Notes: generated by a model not told the origin, from the sequence alone. DNA of 64,000 bases from Pannonibacter carbonis (GCF_003012935.1 NZ_PUDR01000011.1:1-64000); one strand, 5' to 3'. Shown: positions 38,472 to 47,839, numbered from the stretch's first letter. Translations and numbers: made by a program.

Positions 38472-41324
38472 TCACTGGCCAAGCCGTTCGAGCAGGGCCG
38501 GCACGTGGACCTGATCGGCCTTGTAGTTGCCGGTCAGGCTGTACATCACGATGTTGACCCCGGCACGATAGGCATATTCGCGCTGGCCCGGATCATCGGG
38601 AACGGTCGGGTAGAGCGGGTTGCCACCGGTATCCACCGCCCAGGCCGCGGCAAGATCATTGCCGGTGATGAGGATCGGCGTCACCCCGTCACCGGAACGG
38701 ACGGGGCGCTCGCTGTCCAGCGGACCGGCCTCCGTGGCCTCGACCCAGAGCGGACTGGTGGCAAAGCGGCCAGGGAAACTGTCGAGCAGAAAGAAGGCCT
38801 TGGTCAGGACGTGATCATCAGGCACCGGCTCCAGCGCCGGGACATCAAGGCCTTCAAGGATCTCGCGCAGCTTCAGCGTCGCCGGCATGCCGGACAGGCC
38901 GGTGGCCGAGGTGGTGATATGGTCGCGGGTGTCGAAGAGGATGGTGCCGCCACCGCGCATGAAGCCATCGATGCGTCCCATGGTACGCGCATCCGGCTTG
39001 GGGCTCGCCGGGTCGATGGGCCAATAGAGCAAAGCGAAAAAGGCCAGTTCATCGCTGGAAATGTCGAGCCCGATAGGAGCACCCGGCTCCAGCGCCGTCC
39101 GGGCGGCAAGGTAACGCGACAGGCCGTCAAGACCGGCACGGCTGGCTTCGTCGATCTCCGGATTGCCGGTGATGACATAGGCCAGCCTGGTCTCGGTCGT
39201 TGCCTCAAGCGCCTTCAGGTCCTCGGACGAGGTCGCCTGCGCCCGGGCCGGTCCTGACGGTGTCATCAGGATTGCTGCAGTGCCGCCAATCGCCAGCGTG
39301 CAGACCACAGCGGATGCCATACGGGCCAGCCGCAGGCGGCTGAGCATCCCGGCCATCAGGAGAACGATGAGCGCATCCAGCGCCAGCAACAGGAAGGCTG
39401 CCGAGAACAGACCGGCGCGCATATCAACCGGCTCGGCATCGAGATAGGGCCGGACATCAAGGTTGGAACCGAAGGCGCTGGTGTCGAGGGGCATGAGGCG
39501 CTCCCCACCCGAAAGGAGGTTGAGGGCGCGGTAGCCATCTTCGGTGCCATAAAGGCCGGGCGGCGTGTCGCGGCTGGCGCGGGCTGCTGCAAATCCCGCC
39601 GCAGGAATGGAGGTGACGTCCCCGCGCGGCGGGACGAAGGCACCGAACCCATCGAGCAGCCGCAGCGGCGGCAGAACGGAGCGCACCTCGGTTTCCGCTG
39701 CTGTACCAGCCGGCAGAGCTTCGCCGGCATCAGGCGCAGCGGCCACGGCGCTGGCAGAGGCCACGATGCGGCGCAGCATGTCGACATAGGTGCCGGAGAG
39801 CGGCAGATTGGACCAGGCACTGTCCGCTGTCACATGGAACAGGACGATGGCACCCTCCCCGCGCCGGCCTGCGGTGACGAGCGGCGTGCCATCCGTCAGC
39901 ATGGCCCAGCTGCGCTCGGGCAGATCGGCCGTCGGCTCGGCCAGCACCTGACGCGACACCAGCACCTCATCTGGAACAGCCAGGCCGGCAAAGGGCGAAG
40001 CTGCGGGGAACGGCGCCAGTTTCTGCGGCTGCTCCCAGGACAGGCTGCCGCCAAGCGTGCGGCCGCCGGCGCGCAGGGCAACCGGCAGAAGATCATCCGT
40101 ACTGCCCGCCGTGCGCGGCCCGGCAAAGCGGACCAGCAACCCGCCACCGCGCACCCAGCGGTCCAGTGCCTCGACCGCCGGATCCGGCAGACGGCCGACA
40201 TCGGCCAGCATGACGACAGAGACGCCCTGCTCCAGCAGCTCCGGGATTGCCGCTCCCAGATCGGTGGAGCGCGGCAAGCGCAGATCCGCAAAGGGCGCCA
40301 GCGCCCGCTGGAGATAATACAGCGGCGAAAGAAGAGGCTGGGCTTGATCGGCCCCAGCGCCGGAGATCAAGCCGACCGTGCGCCGGCGCCAGCTGTCGTC
40401 AATCAGCTTGACGGCTCCGGCCGCCCGCTCCCCGTCGATCTCGAGACGGGCAATGTCATTGCGCAGTTCGCTGGGCAGGGTGAAACTCGCAGAGGCCTCG
40501 GCAGCATCTGCCTCGAACCGGGCAATAGCCTCGCCGAGGACGAGACCCTTGGGGTCCAGTGCCCTGAGCTTGACATCGGCGGCGGCGGCGCCAGGCATGC
40601 GGATCAAGGTTGCGGTCAGGGCATCGGCCGTGCTGGACAACGCGGCGATGCCCTGCGGCGTGCGCGCACCGGTGTAGAGCGTCAGCGGCTTGGCACCGGC
40701 CAGGACGGCCAGGTCGCGCTGGAAGGCCCCGGCAGATGGATCCTCCAACCCGTCGGAGATCCACACGATATGGCCGGGCGGTGTTTCGGCCATGGCCTTG
40801 CGCAGGGCGGTCACCAATTCGGCGCGCTGCCGGTCCCAGGGCAGCGGTGCCATGGCGCGCAACCGTTCAGCGGCCAAAGTGGCGGATGTCGGGGTCAATG
40901 GCTGGGCAGGACCATCTGCCGTGGCAGCGAGGATCACCGGCACCGCGGCAGTCTCGGCCAGTTCCAAGACACTCCGGGCGGCGGTCAACTGGCGCTCCCA
41001 GTCCGCTGCCGAGGTCCAGCCGTTGTCGAGAAGAATGAGCACCGGGCCATCGCCGAACGCGATGCGGTCGGCAGGGCGCCACATCGGCCCGGCGAGCGCC
41101 AGGATCAGCAGCGCAGCGATGAGCAGGCGCAGCAAGGTGAGCCACCACGGGCTCTTCTGCGGCGTTTCCTCGCGCTTCTCGATGTCGATCAGCAGCCGGG
41201 TTGGCGGAAAGGTCACCTCGCGCGGGCGCGGTGGAGTGAAACGCAGCAGCCACCAGATTACCGGCAGCAGGACGAGGGCACCCAGAACAAGCGGCGTGGC
41301 GAAGGCGAGCGGCAGGCCAAACAT
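38472..41324 (-). CDS. BatA-like / DUF4159 membrane protein
   Basis: 950 residues: two N-terminal transmembrane helices (about 8-27 and 60-80) of the BatA aerotolerance type, with the PPRPREVTFPPTRLL signature; a VWA-like domain whose metal site is degenerate (LLDNGWTS instead of DxSxS); amidotransferase-like regions; a further helix pair (about 675-730); and the C-terminal DUF4159 domain (about 750-950, with MRGGGTILFDTRD). ATG 41324 overlaps the DUF58 stop (ATGA), and the next gene follows after 13 bases. A role as scaffold for MoxR action is inferred from family context. Confidence 0.9.
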   Translation of the reverse strand: MFGLPLAFATPLVLGALVLLPVIWWLLRFTPPRPREVTFPPTRLLIDIEKREETPQKSPWWLTLLRLLIAALLILALAGPMWRPADRIAFGDGPVLILLDNGWTSAADWERQLTAARSVLELAETAAVPVILAATADGPAQPLTPTSATLAAERLRAMAPLPWDRQRAELVTALRKAMAETPPGHIVWISDGLEDPSAGAFQRDLAVLAGAKPLTLYTGARTPQGIAALSSTADALTATLIRMPGAAAADVKLRALDPKGLVLGEAIARFEADAAEASASFTLPSELRNDIARLEIDGERAAGAVKLIDDSWRRRTVGLISGAGADQAQPLLSPLYYLQRALAPFADLRLPRSTDLGAAIPELLEQGVSVVMLADVGRLPDPAVEALDRWVRGGGLLVRFAGPRTAGSTDDLLPVALRAGGRTLGGSLSWEQPQKLAPFPAASPFAGLAVPDEVLVSRQVLAEPTADLPERSWAMLTDGTPLVTAGRRGEGAIVLFHVTADSAWSNLPLSGTYVDMLRRIVASASAVAAAPDAGEALPAGTAAETEVRSVLPPLRLLDGFGAFVPPRGDVTSIPAAGFAAARASRDTPPGLYGTEDGYRALNLLSGGERLMPLDTSAFGSNLDVRPYLDAEPVDMRAGLFSAAFLLLALDALIVLLMAGMLSRLRLARMASAVVCTLAIGGTAAILMTPSGPARAQATSSEDLKALEATTETRLAYVITGNPEIDEASRAGLDGLSRYLAARTALEPGAPIGLDISSDELAFFALLYWPIDPASPKPDARTMGRIDGFMRGGGTILFDTRDHITTSATGLSGMPATLKLREILEGLDVPALEPVPDDHVLTKAFFLLDSFPGRFATSPLWVEATEAGPLDSERPVRSGDGVTPILITGNDLAAAWAVDTGGNPLYPTVPDDPGQREYAYRAGVNIVMYSLTGNYKADQVHVPALLERLGQ

Positions 41325-42280
41325 CACAGTCGCCCTCCCTTGGCCGCAAGGGCATCCGAATGGCCGCTGAGGCGCTCGTGCAGCGCCAGCAGAGGCTCGG
41401 TAGCCGAGCGATCGGTGTGGTGCAGGATGTAGCTCCAGCCGGCGCGGGTGGCGATCTGGCGCAGGGCATCCTTGCGCTCGGCAAGGCGCGCCTGATAGGC
41501 CGCACGCCAGCCCTCGGCGCGTCCCGTCGTCAGCTTGAGGCCGCTCTCGGGATCGCGGAACTCGACCCGGCCATCGAAGGGGAACGTTTCCTCGATCGGG
41601 TCCAGCACCTGGACAAGCGCGCCGCGTGCCCCGGTTCCGGCCACCCGGTTGACCCACTCGGCAATGTCAGCGATCGGGTCGAGGAAATCGGCGATCAGCA
41701 CCACGTCCGAAAAGCGCCGAATGCCGGTGGCGTCGGGCAAGGCGGCAGGCTTTGCCAGATGCACCAGCGCATCGGCCAGCCGCTCGGCCGCATTGCGGTC
41801 TGCCAGCGGACGGGTCACGCCCGGCAGGCCGATGCGCTCGCCGCTGCCGGCCAGCATATCGGCCAGCGCAAGCATCAGGACAACCGCCCGGTCGCGCTTT
41901 GACACGGCACTGAGACTGGAGCGGAAGGCCATGGACGAGGACAGGTCGGCCCAAAGCCAAAGTGTATGCGCCGCCTCCCATTCCCGTTCGCGGACGTAGA
42001 GATGGTCATCGCGGGCCGACCGGCGCCAGTCGATGCGGCGCGCCGGCTCACCCATGGTGAAGGGGCGGAACTGCCAGAACGTCTCACCGGGGCCGGAGCG
42101 GCGGCGTCCATGCCAGCCGGCGGACACGGTGTTGCCGATGTGGCGCGCGTCAACAAGGAGATCCGGCAAGGCGTCCGCAAGGCTGCGGGCCTCGCCCATG
42201 GTGGCAGGGCCGGCAAGCGAGGGGCTTGCGGCGGTGTCCCGCTCGGTCCTGGATGTGGCTGTCTCCGCGCCGCGCGCCAT
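41324..42280 (-). CDS. DUF58 domain protein
   Basis: 318 residues. The DUF58 core is clear: RRSGPGETFWQFRPFTMGEPARRIDWRRSAR at about residues 59-89 (shown here as a region), LYVREREWEAAHTLWLWADLSSSM with a VWA-like DLSSS site, and a Ser/Asp-rich C-terminal half. DUF58 proteins are routinely encoded next to MoxR ATPases and VWA membrane proteins. It starts 14 bases after moxR (GGGAGAG precedes the ATG) and overlaps the next gene by ATGA, so the four genes form a single operon. Confidence 0.93.
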   Translation of the reverse strand: MARGAETATSRTERDTAASPSLAGPATMGEARSLADALPDLLVDARHIGNTVSAGWHGRRRSGPGETFWQFRPFTMGEPARRIDWRRSARDDHLYVREREWEAAHTLWLWADLSSSMAFRSSLSAVSKRDRAVVLMLALADMLAGSGERIGLPGVTRPLADRNAAERLADALVHLAKPAALPDATGIRRFSDVVLIADFLDPIADIAEWVNRVAGTGARGALVQVLDPIEETFPFDGRVEFRDPESGLKLTTGRAEGWRAAYQARLAERKDALRQIATRAGWSYILHHTDRSATEPLLALHERLSGHSDALAAKGGRL

Positions 42281-42294
42281 TCAGCTCTCCCGCC

Positions 42295-43308
42295 TCAGCC
42301 GATCCTGGACTTCAGCCGGCCGATCACGTCCCGGACGGTGTGACCGTCGGCACGTGCGGCGAAGGTCAAGGCCATGCGGTGTTGCAGCACGGGCTCTGCC
42401 AGCGCCAGGACGTCGTCGATGGACGGGGCAAGCCGTCCTTCCAGCAGGGCGCGGGCACGAACCGTCAGCATCAGGGCCTGGCTGGCGCGCGGGCCCGGGC
42501 CCCAGGCGATGAGGCGCTGCAGGTCATCGCCGGCGCCGGCGTCAGCCGGGCGGGCCGCCCGCACGAGCGTGAGGATCGCCTCGACGACGCTTTCGCCAAC
42601 CGGCATGCGGCGGACGAGGGTCTGGATCGCGGCGAGTTCCTCGCCGTTCAGGACGCCCTTGGCCTTGGCTTCACCCGCCCCGGTGGTTTCCAGAAGAATG
42701 CGCCGTTCGGCCTCAAGCGAGGGGTAATGCACGTCGATCTGCATCAGGAAACGGTCAAGCTGGGCTTCCGGCAGAGGATAGGTGCCTTCCTGCTCCAGCG
42801 GGTTCTGGGTGGCCAGGACGTGGAACGGGCGCGGCAGGTCATGCGGCTGGCCGGCAACGGTGACGTGGTATTCCTGCATCGCCTGCAGCAGGGCCGACTG
42901 GGTGCGCGGGCTGGCGCGGTTGATTTCATCGGCCATCAGGAGCTGGCAGAACACGGGCCCGGCGATAAAGCGGAAGGCACGGGCGCCATCGGCCGACTGT
43001 TCCATGACTTCGGCGCCAAGAATGTCGGAGGGCATCAGGTCCGGGGTGAACTGGACGCGGCGGGCGTTGAGGCCAAGCACCGTGCCGAGCGTGTCGACCA
43101 GCTTGGTCTTGGCAAGGCCGGGAACGCCGACAAGGAGCCCGTGGCCGCCGGCAAGGATGGTCACCAGAGCGCGCTCGACGACGCTTTCCTGACCGAAGAT
43201 GACGCGGGCGATATCCGCTTTCGCCTCGCCGATCCGGGCAACGGCCTTTTCGGCCTCGGCCACGATCGCGGCGGGATCCGTTTCTGGGGAGGGGCTGATT
43301 GCGCTCAT
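42295..43308 (-). CDS. MoxR-family AAA+ ATPase
   Basis: 337 residues: Walker A variant GVPGLAKTKLV (about 66-76), the MoxR hallmark RRVQFTPDLMPSDILGAEV (about 87-105), Walker B LLMADEINRASPRTQSALLQ (about 127-146), ATQNPLEQEGTYPLPEAQLDRF with the sensor and arginine-finger region, and a C-terminal lid. These ATPases act as chaperones for VWA-domain complexes. ATG 43308 follows AGAGG; the longer frame to 43377 is not supported. It is first in the four-gene operon and divergent from the DUF1285 gene. Confidence 0.95.
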   Translation of the reverse strand: MSAISPSPETDPAAIVAEAEKAVARIGEAKADIARVIFGQESVVERALVTILAGGHGLLVGVPGLAKTKLVDTLGTVLGLNARRVQFTPDLMPSDILGAEVMEQSADGARAFRFIAGPVFCQLLMADEINRASPRTQSALLQAMQEYHVTVAGQPHDLPRPFHVLATQNPLEQEGTYPLPEAQLDRFLMQIDVHYPSLEAERRILLETTGAGEAKAKGVLNGEELAAIQTLVRRMPVGESVVEAILTLVRAARPADAGAGDDLQRLIAWGPGPRASQALMLTVRARALLEGRLAPSIDDVLALAEPVLQHRMALTFAARADGHTVRDVIGRLKSRIG

Positions 43309-43543
43309 CGCGGACCTCTTCGCTTTGCCTGCATCACCACCGGACGGACTGGCCGAACGGGCCATTGGTCCTGCCACTCTGACAGCATATCTTTACACCC
43401 GTAAGCCGCTAATTCTGGCAAGCAGGGCTATGCTGAGGCTACGCGGCAGACCGACGGGACAGATCACAGCGCCGGGACATGGCGGAACAATGGCGCGGCC
43501 GCGGCTCAGGATCGACAAGCCAGCGGCACAACGGGACAAGACG

Positions 43544-44143
43544 ATGACGCAACTGGATGCAGGACTGACCGCGCTGCTGGCCCGTGCCGGCGCCGGCAAT
43601 GGCCGCAAGCCGCCGGTGGAGCGCTGGAACCCGCCATTCTGCGGTGATCTCGACATGCGCATCGCGGTTGACGGCACCTGGCACTACATGGGCTCCCCCA
43701 TCGGCCGGGAGGCCCTGGTGCGCCTGTTCGCCTCGGTGCTGCGGCGCGACGAGGACGGCGCTCACTATCTTGTGACCCCTGTGGAAAAGGTGCGCATCCG
43801 GGTCGATGACGCCCCTTTCCTGGCGGTCGAACTGCACGCGGAGGGCGAGAGTGCAGCGCAGCGACTCACTTTGCGCACCAGTGTCGGCGATGTGGTGACA
43901 GCGGGGCCGGAGCATCCCCTCCGCTTCGTGGTGGAGCCAGAGACTGGAGGCCTGAAGCCCTATGTGCTCATTCGCGGGCGGCTTGAGGCGCTGCTGTCGA
44001 GGCCACTGCTCTACGAGCTGGCTGCGCTTTTCGACGTCCGAAATGGCCAAACCGGCGTATGGAGTGAGGGAACCTTCTTTGCCTTGCCACCGGAGGCGCT
44101 GACTGTGCTGAGCGAAGACACGACCGGGGAGACTGCAGCGTGA
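43544..44143 (+). CDS. DUF1285 family protein
   Basis: 199 residues of DUF1285, a two-barrel fold of unknown function. Clear family patterns are WNPPFCGDLDMRIAVDGTWHYMGSPIGREALVRLFASVLRRDEDG (a stretch at about residues 28-72, key residues CGDLDM, WHYMGSPI and LVRLF) and the C-terminal ALFDVRNGQTGVWSEGTFF. GGGACAAG precedes ATG 43544. It heads a tightly packed operon: the Nudix gene starts within its stop codon, then DUF6111 and the CCA-adding enzyme follow with overlaps. Confidence 0.92.
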   Translation: MTQLDAGLTALLARAGAGNGRKPPVERWNPPFCGDLDMRIAVDGTWHYMGSPIGREALVRLFASVLRRDEDGAHYLVTPVEKVRIRVDDAPFLAVELHAEGESAAQRLTLRTSVGDVVTAGPEHPLRFVVEPETGGLKPYVLIRGRLEALLSRPLLYELAALFDVRNGQTGVWSEGTFFALPPEALTVLSEDTTGETAA

Positions 44144-44778
44144 GTGTTCTCGACCTTGCCCCCTTCGGCGTTGCGGAATTCCGGACCCGGGCCAGCGCCC
44201 GCCTGCCCGTGCCGGCGGACCTGGTGACGGGCGACCATGTTCTCAATCCGGACATGGGGCCTTATGCCAAGTGGACCGGCGCGCCGCGCGAGGCGGCCGT
44301 GCTGATCCCAATTCTTGACCGGGGACAGGGGCGGGCCAGCATGCTGTTCACCGAACGCACCGCCCATCTCAATGCCCATGCCGGCCAGGTGGCGTTTCCC
44401 GGCGGCAAGATCGACCCGGAAGACGGGACGCCGGAAATGGCGGCCCTGCGCGAGGCCGAGGAGGAAATCGGCCTCAGCCGCGATCATGTCGAGCCCTTCG
44501 CCCGGCTTGCCCCCTATCTCACCGGCTCGGGCTACCGGGTGACACCGATCATCGGCTTCGTCAGCGGCGATCCGGTTTTGACGCCGAACCCCGGCGAGGT
44601 GGCGGATGTGTTCGAGGTGCCACTCGGCTTCTTGATGGATCCGGCAAATCATTTGCGCCAAAGCCGGGACTGGCAGGGGAAGGCGCGCTATTTCTACGCA
44701 ATGCCCTATGAAACCAGATACATCTGGGGCGTGACCGCGGGCATTGTCCGCTCCCTTTACGAAACGGTGTATGGCTGA
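44140..44778 (+). CDS. Nudix CoA pyrophosphatase
   Basis: 212 residues. The Nudix helix lies at about residues 87-112 with the coenzyme-A-type variant GGKIDPEDG then ALREAEEEIGL, preceded by LNAHAGQVAFPGG, the NudL/CoAse signature. It hydrolyses CoA and derivatives to 3',5'-ADP and phosphopantetheine compounds. The start is GTG 44140, whose last two bases begin the TGA of DUF1285, so initiation depends on coupling. The stop overlaps the next ATG by one base. Confidence 0.94.
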   Translation: MSVLDLAPFGVAEFRTRASARLPVPADLVTGDHVLNPDMGPYAKWTGAPREAAVLIPILDRGQGRASMLFTERTAHLNAHAGQVAFPGGKIDPEDGTPEMAALREAEEEIGLSRDHVEPFARLAPYLTGSGYRVTPIIGFVSGDPVLTPNPGEVADVFEVPLGFLMDPANHLRQSRDWQGKARYFYAMPYETRYIWGVTAGIVRSLYETVYG

Positions 44779-45038
44779 TGCTGCGCGTAGTTCTCACCCA
44801 GCTCTTGTTCTTCCTGATGCCGTTCATTGGCTATGCGATGTGGCTGTGGTTCACCCGCAAGGGACAAACCGCCGACAACTGGCGCAATGGTCCGGTGTTC
44901 TGGCTCATTTTCAGCGGCCTGTTGATCAGCGTTGGCAGCTTCGTGCTGATGGCAAGCTTTGACCGGATGCCGCAGGACAAGGAGTACAAGCCCGCCGAGT
45001 TCCGCGACGGCGTGCTCGTGCCCGGACGCTATGAATAG
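44778..45038 (+). CDS. DUF6111 family small membrane protein
   Basis: 86 residues with two transmembrane helices (about 4-25 and 40-60) and a short polar C terminus (DKEYKPAEFRDGVLVPGRYE). This small protein is widely conserved next to the CoA hydrolase and CCA-adding genes in alphaproteobacteria, but its function is unknown. It overlaps its neighbours on both sides (one base upstream, eight bases downstream), which argues for coupled translation within the operon. Confidence 0.9.
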   Translation: MLRVVLTQLLFFLMPFIGYAMWLWFTRKGQTADNWRNGPVFWLIFSGLLISVGSFVLMASFDRMPQDKEYKPAEFRDGVLVPGRYE

Positions 45039-46266
45039 CGCATTGCCCTCGCTGGCGTCAGCCGCCTGGCTGACGGCCCCTGCCCTGCAGCGCGTCTTTG
45101 CCGCCATCGGGCGTGAGGGCGACGAATTGCGCGCGGTCGGCGGGGCGGTGCGCAACAGCCTGATCGGCGAACCGGTCATGGATGTCGACCTGTGCACGAC
45201 GGCCCTGCCGCAGCAAGTGATGCAACGGGCGCAGAAAGCCGGGCTGAAGGCCATCCCGACCGGCATCGACCACGGCACGGTGACGGTGGTGAGTTCGGGC
45301 GAGGCCTTCGAGATCACCACCTTGCGCGAGGACGTGGAGACCTTCGGGCGCCACGCGGTGGTGCGGTTCGGGCGCGACTGGACGCATGACGCGGCCCGGC
45401 GCGATTTCACGCTGAACGCGCTTTATTGCTCCGCCGATGGCACGCTGCATGACCCCTTGGGCGGGCTTGCCGATTGCCTTGCGCGCCGGGTGCGTTTCAT
45501 TGGCGATGCCAGCCAGCGCATCCGGGAAGACTATCTGCGCATCCTGCGTTTTTTCCGCATGCATGCGAGCTACGGCCGGGGGGATCTGGACGCCGAGGGC
45601 CTCAGCGCCTCGATTGCCCTGCGCGATGGTCTGCGCCAGTTGTCGGCCGAGCGGATCGGGACAGAGCTGAAGCGGCTGGTCACGACGGCGGGGGCCGCAC
45701 CCGTCGTCCATCTGATGGAGGACAGCGGGATCCTGGAGATCGTCACCGGCGGGGTTGCGCGGCTTGCCGATTTCGAGGCGCTGAAGCACTTGCAGCCGGA
45801 TCTGCCGGAGGCCGCCGCAGCGCCGGTCTGCCTCGCTGCGCTGTTCGGTTTCGGGACCGATGACCTTGAACGGCTGGCGGAGCGCCTGCGGCTGTCCAAT
45901 GCCGAACGCGAGCGGATGGTTGGCGCAAGACAGGCAGCCGATCACATCGTGGCGGCCCCGGATGCGCAGCGCGTCGTCAAGGCGCTTCTTGTCGACGAGG
46001 GCGTAGCGACGGCGGCCGATGGTCTGGCACTGGCGGCCGCGATGCTGAGGGCCAGAGGCGAGGATGAAGGGCAGCTTGCCGCCTCGCGGGCCTTGCTGAC
46101 GGACTGGACGGTGCCGGTGTTTCCGGTAACGGGACGCGACCTGATCGAGCTTGGGCTGGAAAAAGGCCCGGCGCTCGGGGCAGAGCTGGCGCGCCTCAGG
46201 ACGGCCTGGGCTGACAGTGACTACACCGCCAGCCGCACCGACCTGCTTGCCCTGATGCGGGCTTAA
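45031..46266 (+). CDS. CCA tRNA nucleotidyltransferase / poly(A) polymerase family
   Basis: 411 residues of the class II nucleotidyltransferase superfamily. The active site GGAVRNSLIGEPVMDVDLCT (about 28-47) holds the DxD metal ligands, and RRDFTLNALYCSADGTLHDPLGG and RIREDYLRILRFFRMHASYG are the base-selection and RNA-binding motifs. It adds or repairs the CCA end of tRNA. It is last in the operon that starts at 43544. Its TAA overlaps the TAA of the convergent acetyltransferase gene within a shared TTAA. Confidence 0.94.
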   Translation: MNSALPSLASAAWLTAPALQRVFAAIGREGDELRAVGGAVRNSLIGEPVMDVDLCTTALPQQVMQRAQKAGLKAIPTGIDHGTVTVVSSGEAFEITTLREDVETFGRHAVVRFGRDWTHDAARRDFTLNALYCSADGTLHDPLGGLADCLARRVRFIGDASQRIREDYLRILRFFRMHASYGRGDLDAEGLSASIALRDGLRQLSAERIGTELKRLVTTAGAAPVVHLMEDSGILEIVTGGVARLADFEALKHLQPDLPEAAAAPVCLAALFGFGTDDLERLAERLRLSNAERERMVGARQAADHIVAAPDAQRVVKALLVDEGVATAADGLALAAAMLRARGEDEGQLAASRALLTDWTVPVFPVTGRDLIELGLEKGPALGAELARLRTAWADSDYTASRTDLLALMRA

Positions 46267-46790
46267 GCCGCTCCGCCGCGAACGAGACCGGACGGCATCG
46301 GCGAGCCGTCCAGCATCGCGACCAGCAACCGGTTCGGATCGACCGGCCCGGGCATGACAATGCGGCCAAAGGGCACCGGATCGAAGCCGAAGGGTCCGTA
46401 ATAGGGCGGATCACCCACCAGCAGCACGGCAGTCTCGCCGAGCCGCCGCGCCTCATCGAGCGCCGTGCGCATCAGGAGCTTGCCAAGACCCCGGTTCTTG
46501 TACTCCGGCGCGACAGTCAGCGGCCCGAGCAGCATCGCCGGCGTGTCGCCGATGCGGATGCGCGTCAGACGGACGGAACCAGCGACCTGATCGCCGGCCA
46601 GGCCGACGTAGCTGAGGCGCTCGTCATGCGGGATGCCCTCGCGGATGCGGAAGGCAGTGCGGGCAAAACGGCCAGGGCCAAAGGCTGCGGCTTGCAGGGC
46701 ATCAACTGCGGCCTCGTCGCAGGGGTGCTCGAGGCGAATGAACCAGGTGTCGGCTTTCATGATCATGGGATCCGGGGCAGATATGGACAT
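46263..46790 (-). CDS. GNAT-family N-acetyltransferase, YhbS-like
   Basis: 175 residues with the acetyl-CoA-binding motif EYKNRGLGKLLMRTALDEAR (about 96-115) and the preceding beta strands AMLLGPLTVAP typical of the YhbS branch, ending in GDPPYYGPFGFDPVPFG. The substrate is unknown. Start choice is uncertain: 46790 gives MSISAPDP, while 46766 and 46760 give shorter forms; none has a strong ribosome-binding site. It overlaps tail to tail with the CCA-adding gene by four bases. Confidence 0.88.
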   Translation of the reverse strand: MSISAPDPMIMKADTWFIRLEHPCDEAAVDALQAAAFGPGRFARTAFRIREGIPHDERLSYVGLAGDQVAGSVRLTRIRIGDTPAMLLGPLTVAPEYKNRGLGKLLMRTALDEARRLGETAVLLVGDPPYYGPFGFDPVPFGRIVMPGPVDPNRLLVAMLDGSPMPSGLVRGGAA

Positions 46791-47010
46791 CAGTCGCGTC
46801 CGTTGCCCGGAACCGCCGAAGCGGGCGATCCGCTCAGCAGCCAGCAACCAGACGTGCGAAGGCGGACGAGAACGGATCTCGCCGGCAACGTCGTCGTCGT
46901 TGGTCGTGGCACGCGGTCATCGCATATCCTGCAGCTGGCTTCTGAAGCGAAGCCATAAAAATCCGACTATCACGCACAGGCGGACGAGGTCCACGAAAAA
47001 ATCATCCGGC

Positions 47011-47493
47011 TCACCAGATCGCGCTCGGCGCCAGATGCCCGGCAATCTCGTCGAGGCGCCGCCGGGTGGCGCTGGTCACGTCCGCCGGCAAGGCGAGCGG
47101 GGAAAAGAAACGGGCCTCGGCGATCTCGGCATTGGGGACGGGGCTGCGGTTCGGCGGGGTCCACTCCGCAATCTCGAACAGCGCCACGTGATCGCGGCGG
47201 GTGGTTTCGCGGTTGTGGTAGAGGCCGAGCAGGACGGGCTCGCTGCGGGCCGTGATGCCGGTTTCCTCAAAGATCTCGCGTCGCGCCGCCTCGCTCAAGG
47301 TCTCGCCCACATCCACACCGCCGCCGGGGAAGTACCAGCCGGGCAGATAGGTGTGACGGACGAGCAGGACATAGCCGGAGGCATCGCGCACCAGGACACG
47401 CACCCCGAGCGTATGCGCATGGCGCAGGAGCGCAGCGCCGTGGATGAGGCGGCGGGTCAGGCGGGCGGGAAGGAACGACAGAAGCGAATGCAT
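47011..47493 (-). CDS. Nudix hydrolase
   Basis: 160 residues with a perfect Nudix box, GGGVDVGETLSEAARREI followed by FEETGI, at about residues 70-93. The N terminus (HSLLSFLPARLTRRLIHGA) is amphipathic. Substrates of this ADP-ribose-pyrophosphatase-like branch cannot be predicted from sequence. ATG 47493 is chosen because the longer frame to 47577 adds residues of poor character. The 220 bases on its downstream side, up to the acetyltransferase gene, hold nothing I recognise. Confidence 0.9.
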   Translation of the reverse strand: MHSLLSFLPARLTRRLIHGAALLRHAHTLGVRVLVRDASGYVLLVRHTYLPGWYFPGGGVDVGETLSEAARREIFEETGITARSEPVLLGLYHNRETTRRDHVALFEIAEWTPPNRSPVPNAEIAEARFFSPLALPADVTSATRRRLDEIAGHLAPSAIW

Positions 47494-47613
47494 GGGACAC
47501 TTATGCGCAGACCCAGCCGCGAGACAAGCCTTGCGGAGCGGCAACCGGCCAGTTGCTAACGGCCGGAAACCGGCCATGCGGAAAACGCAGCCCTGCCCTA
47601 CCGGAAAGCTGGA

Positions 47614-47641
47614 TTGTGCACGTGCGAAGAAAGGTTATATA
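47614..47641 (+). promoter_or_regulatory. Candidate promoter of the 38-residue protein gene
   Basis: TTGTGC (47614-47619) and TATATA (47636-47641) are 16 bases apart in an otherwise GC-rich area and point towards the small ORF at 47723, giving a leader of about 75 nucleotides. Confidence 0.45.
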
Positions 47642-47722
47642 TCGCGCATTCCGATCAAAAAGCGGGCAGCGACTTGCACAATCCCTGCGCAAGGCTCTCG
47701 CCGGAAACCAAAAGAGTTCAAA

Positions 47723-47839
47723 ATGTTCACCGCTCTGTTCACGCGCCGTCGCCGCACTCGCCGCTTCGCATGGAAGCCGGAGATTGACCTGAGCAACCCG
47801 CGCATTCGTGCCACCCTGTCGACCTTCAGCGCCAACTAA
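47723..47839 (+). CDS. Small basic protein of 38 residues
   Basis: A short ORF flanked by its own candidate promoter and a strong terminator 26 bases after its stop. The peptide starts MFTALFTRRRRTRRFAWKP and ends in a polar segment (SNPRIRATLSTFSAN). The hydrophobic-then-RRRRTRR start suggests contact with membrane or nucleic acid. An AGAG lies just upstream of the ATG. I recognise no family. The transcript could instead be a small RNA, or both. Confidence 0.55.
   Translation: MFTALFTRRRRTRRFAWKPEIDLSNPRIRATLSTFSAN

Noticed and set aside
39834-41432. 532-codon plus-strand frame over the BatA/DUF4159 gene
   Set aside because: It is antisense to a well-supported membrane protein; Gln/Arg/Gly-rich translation without motifs.
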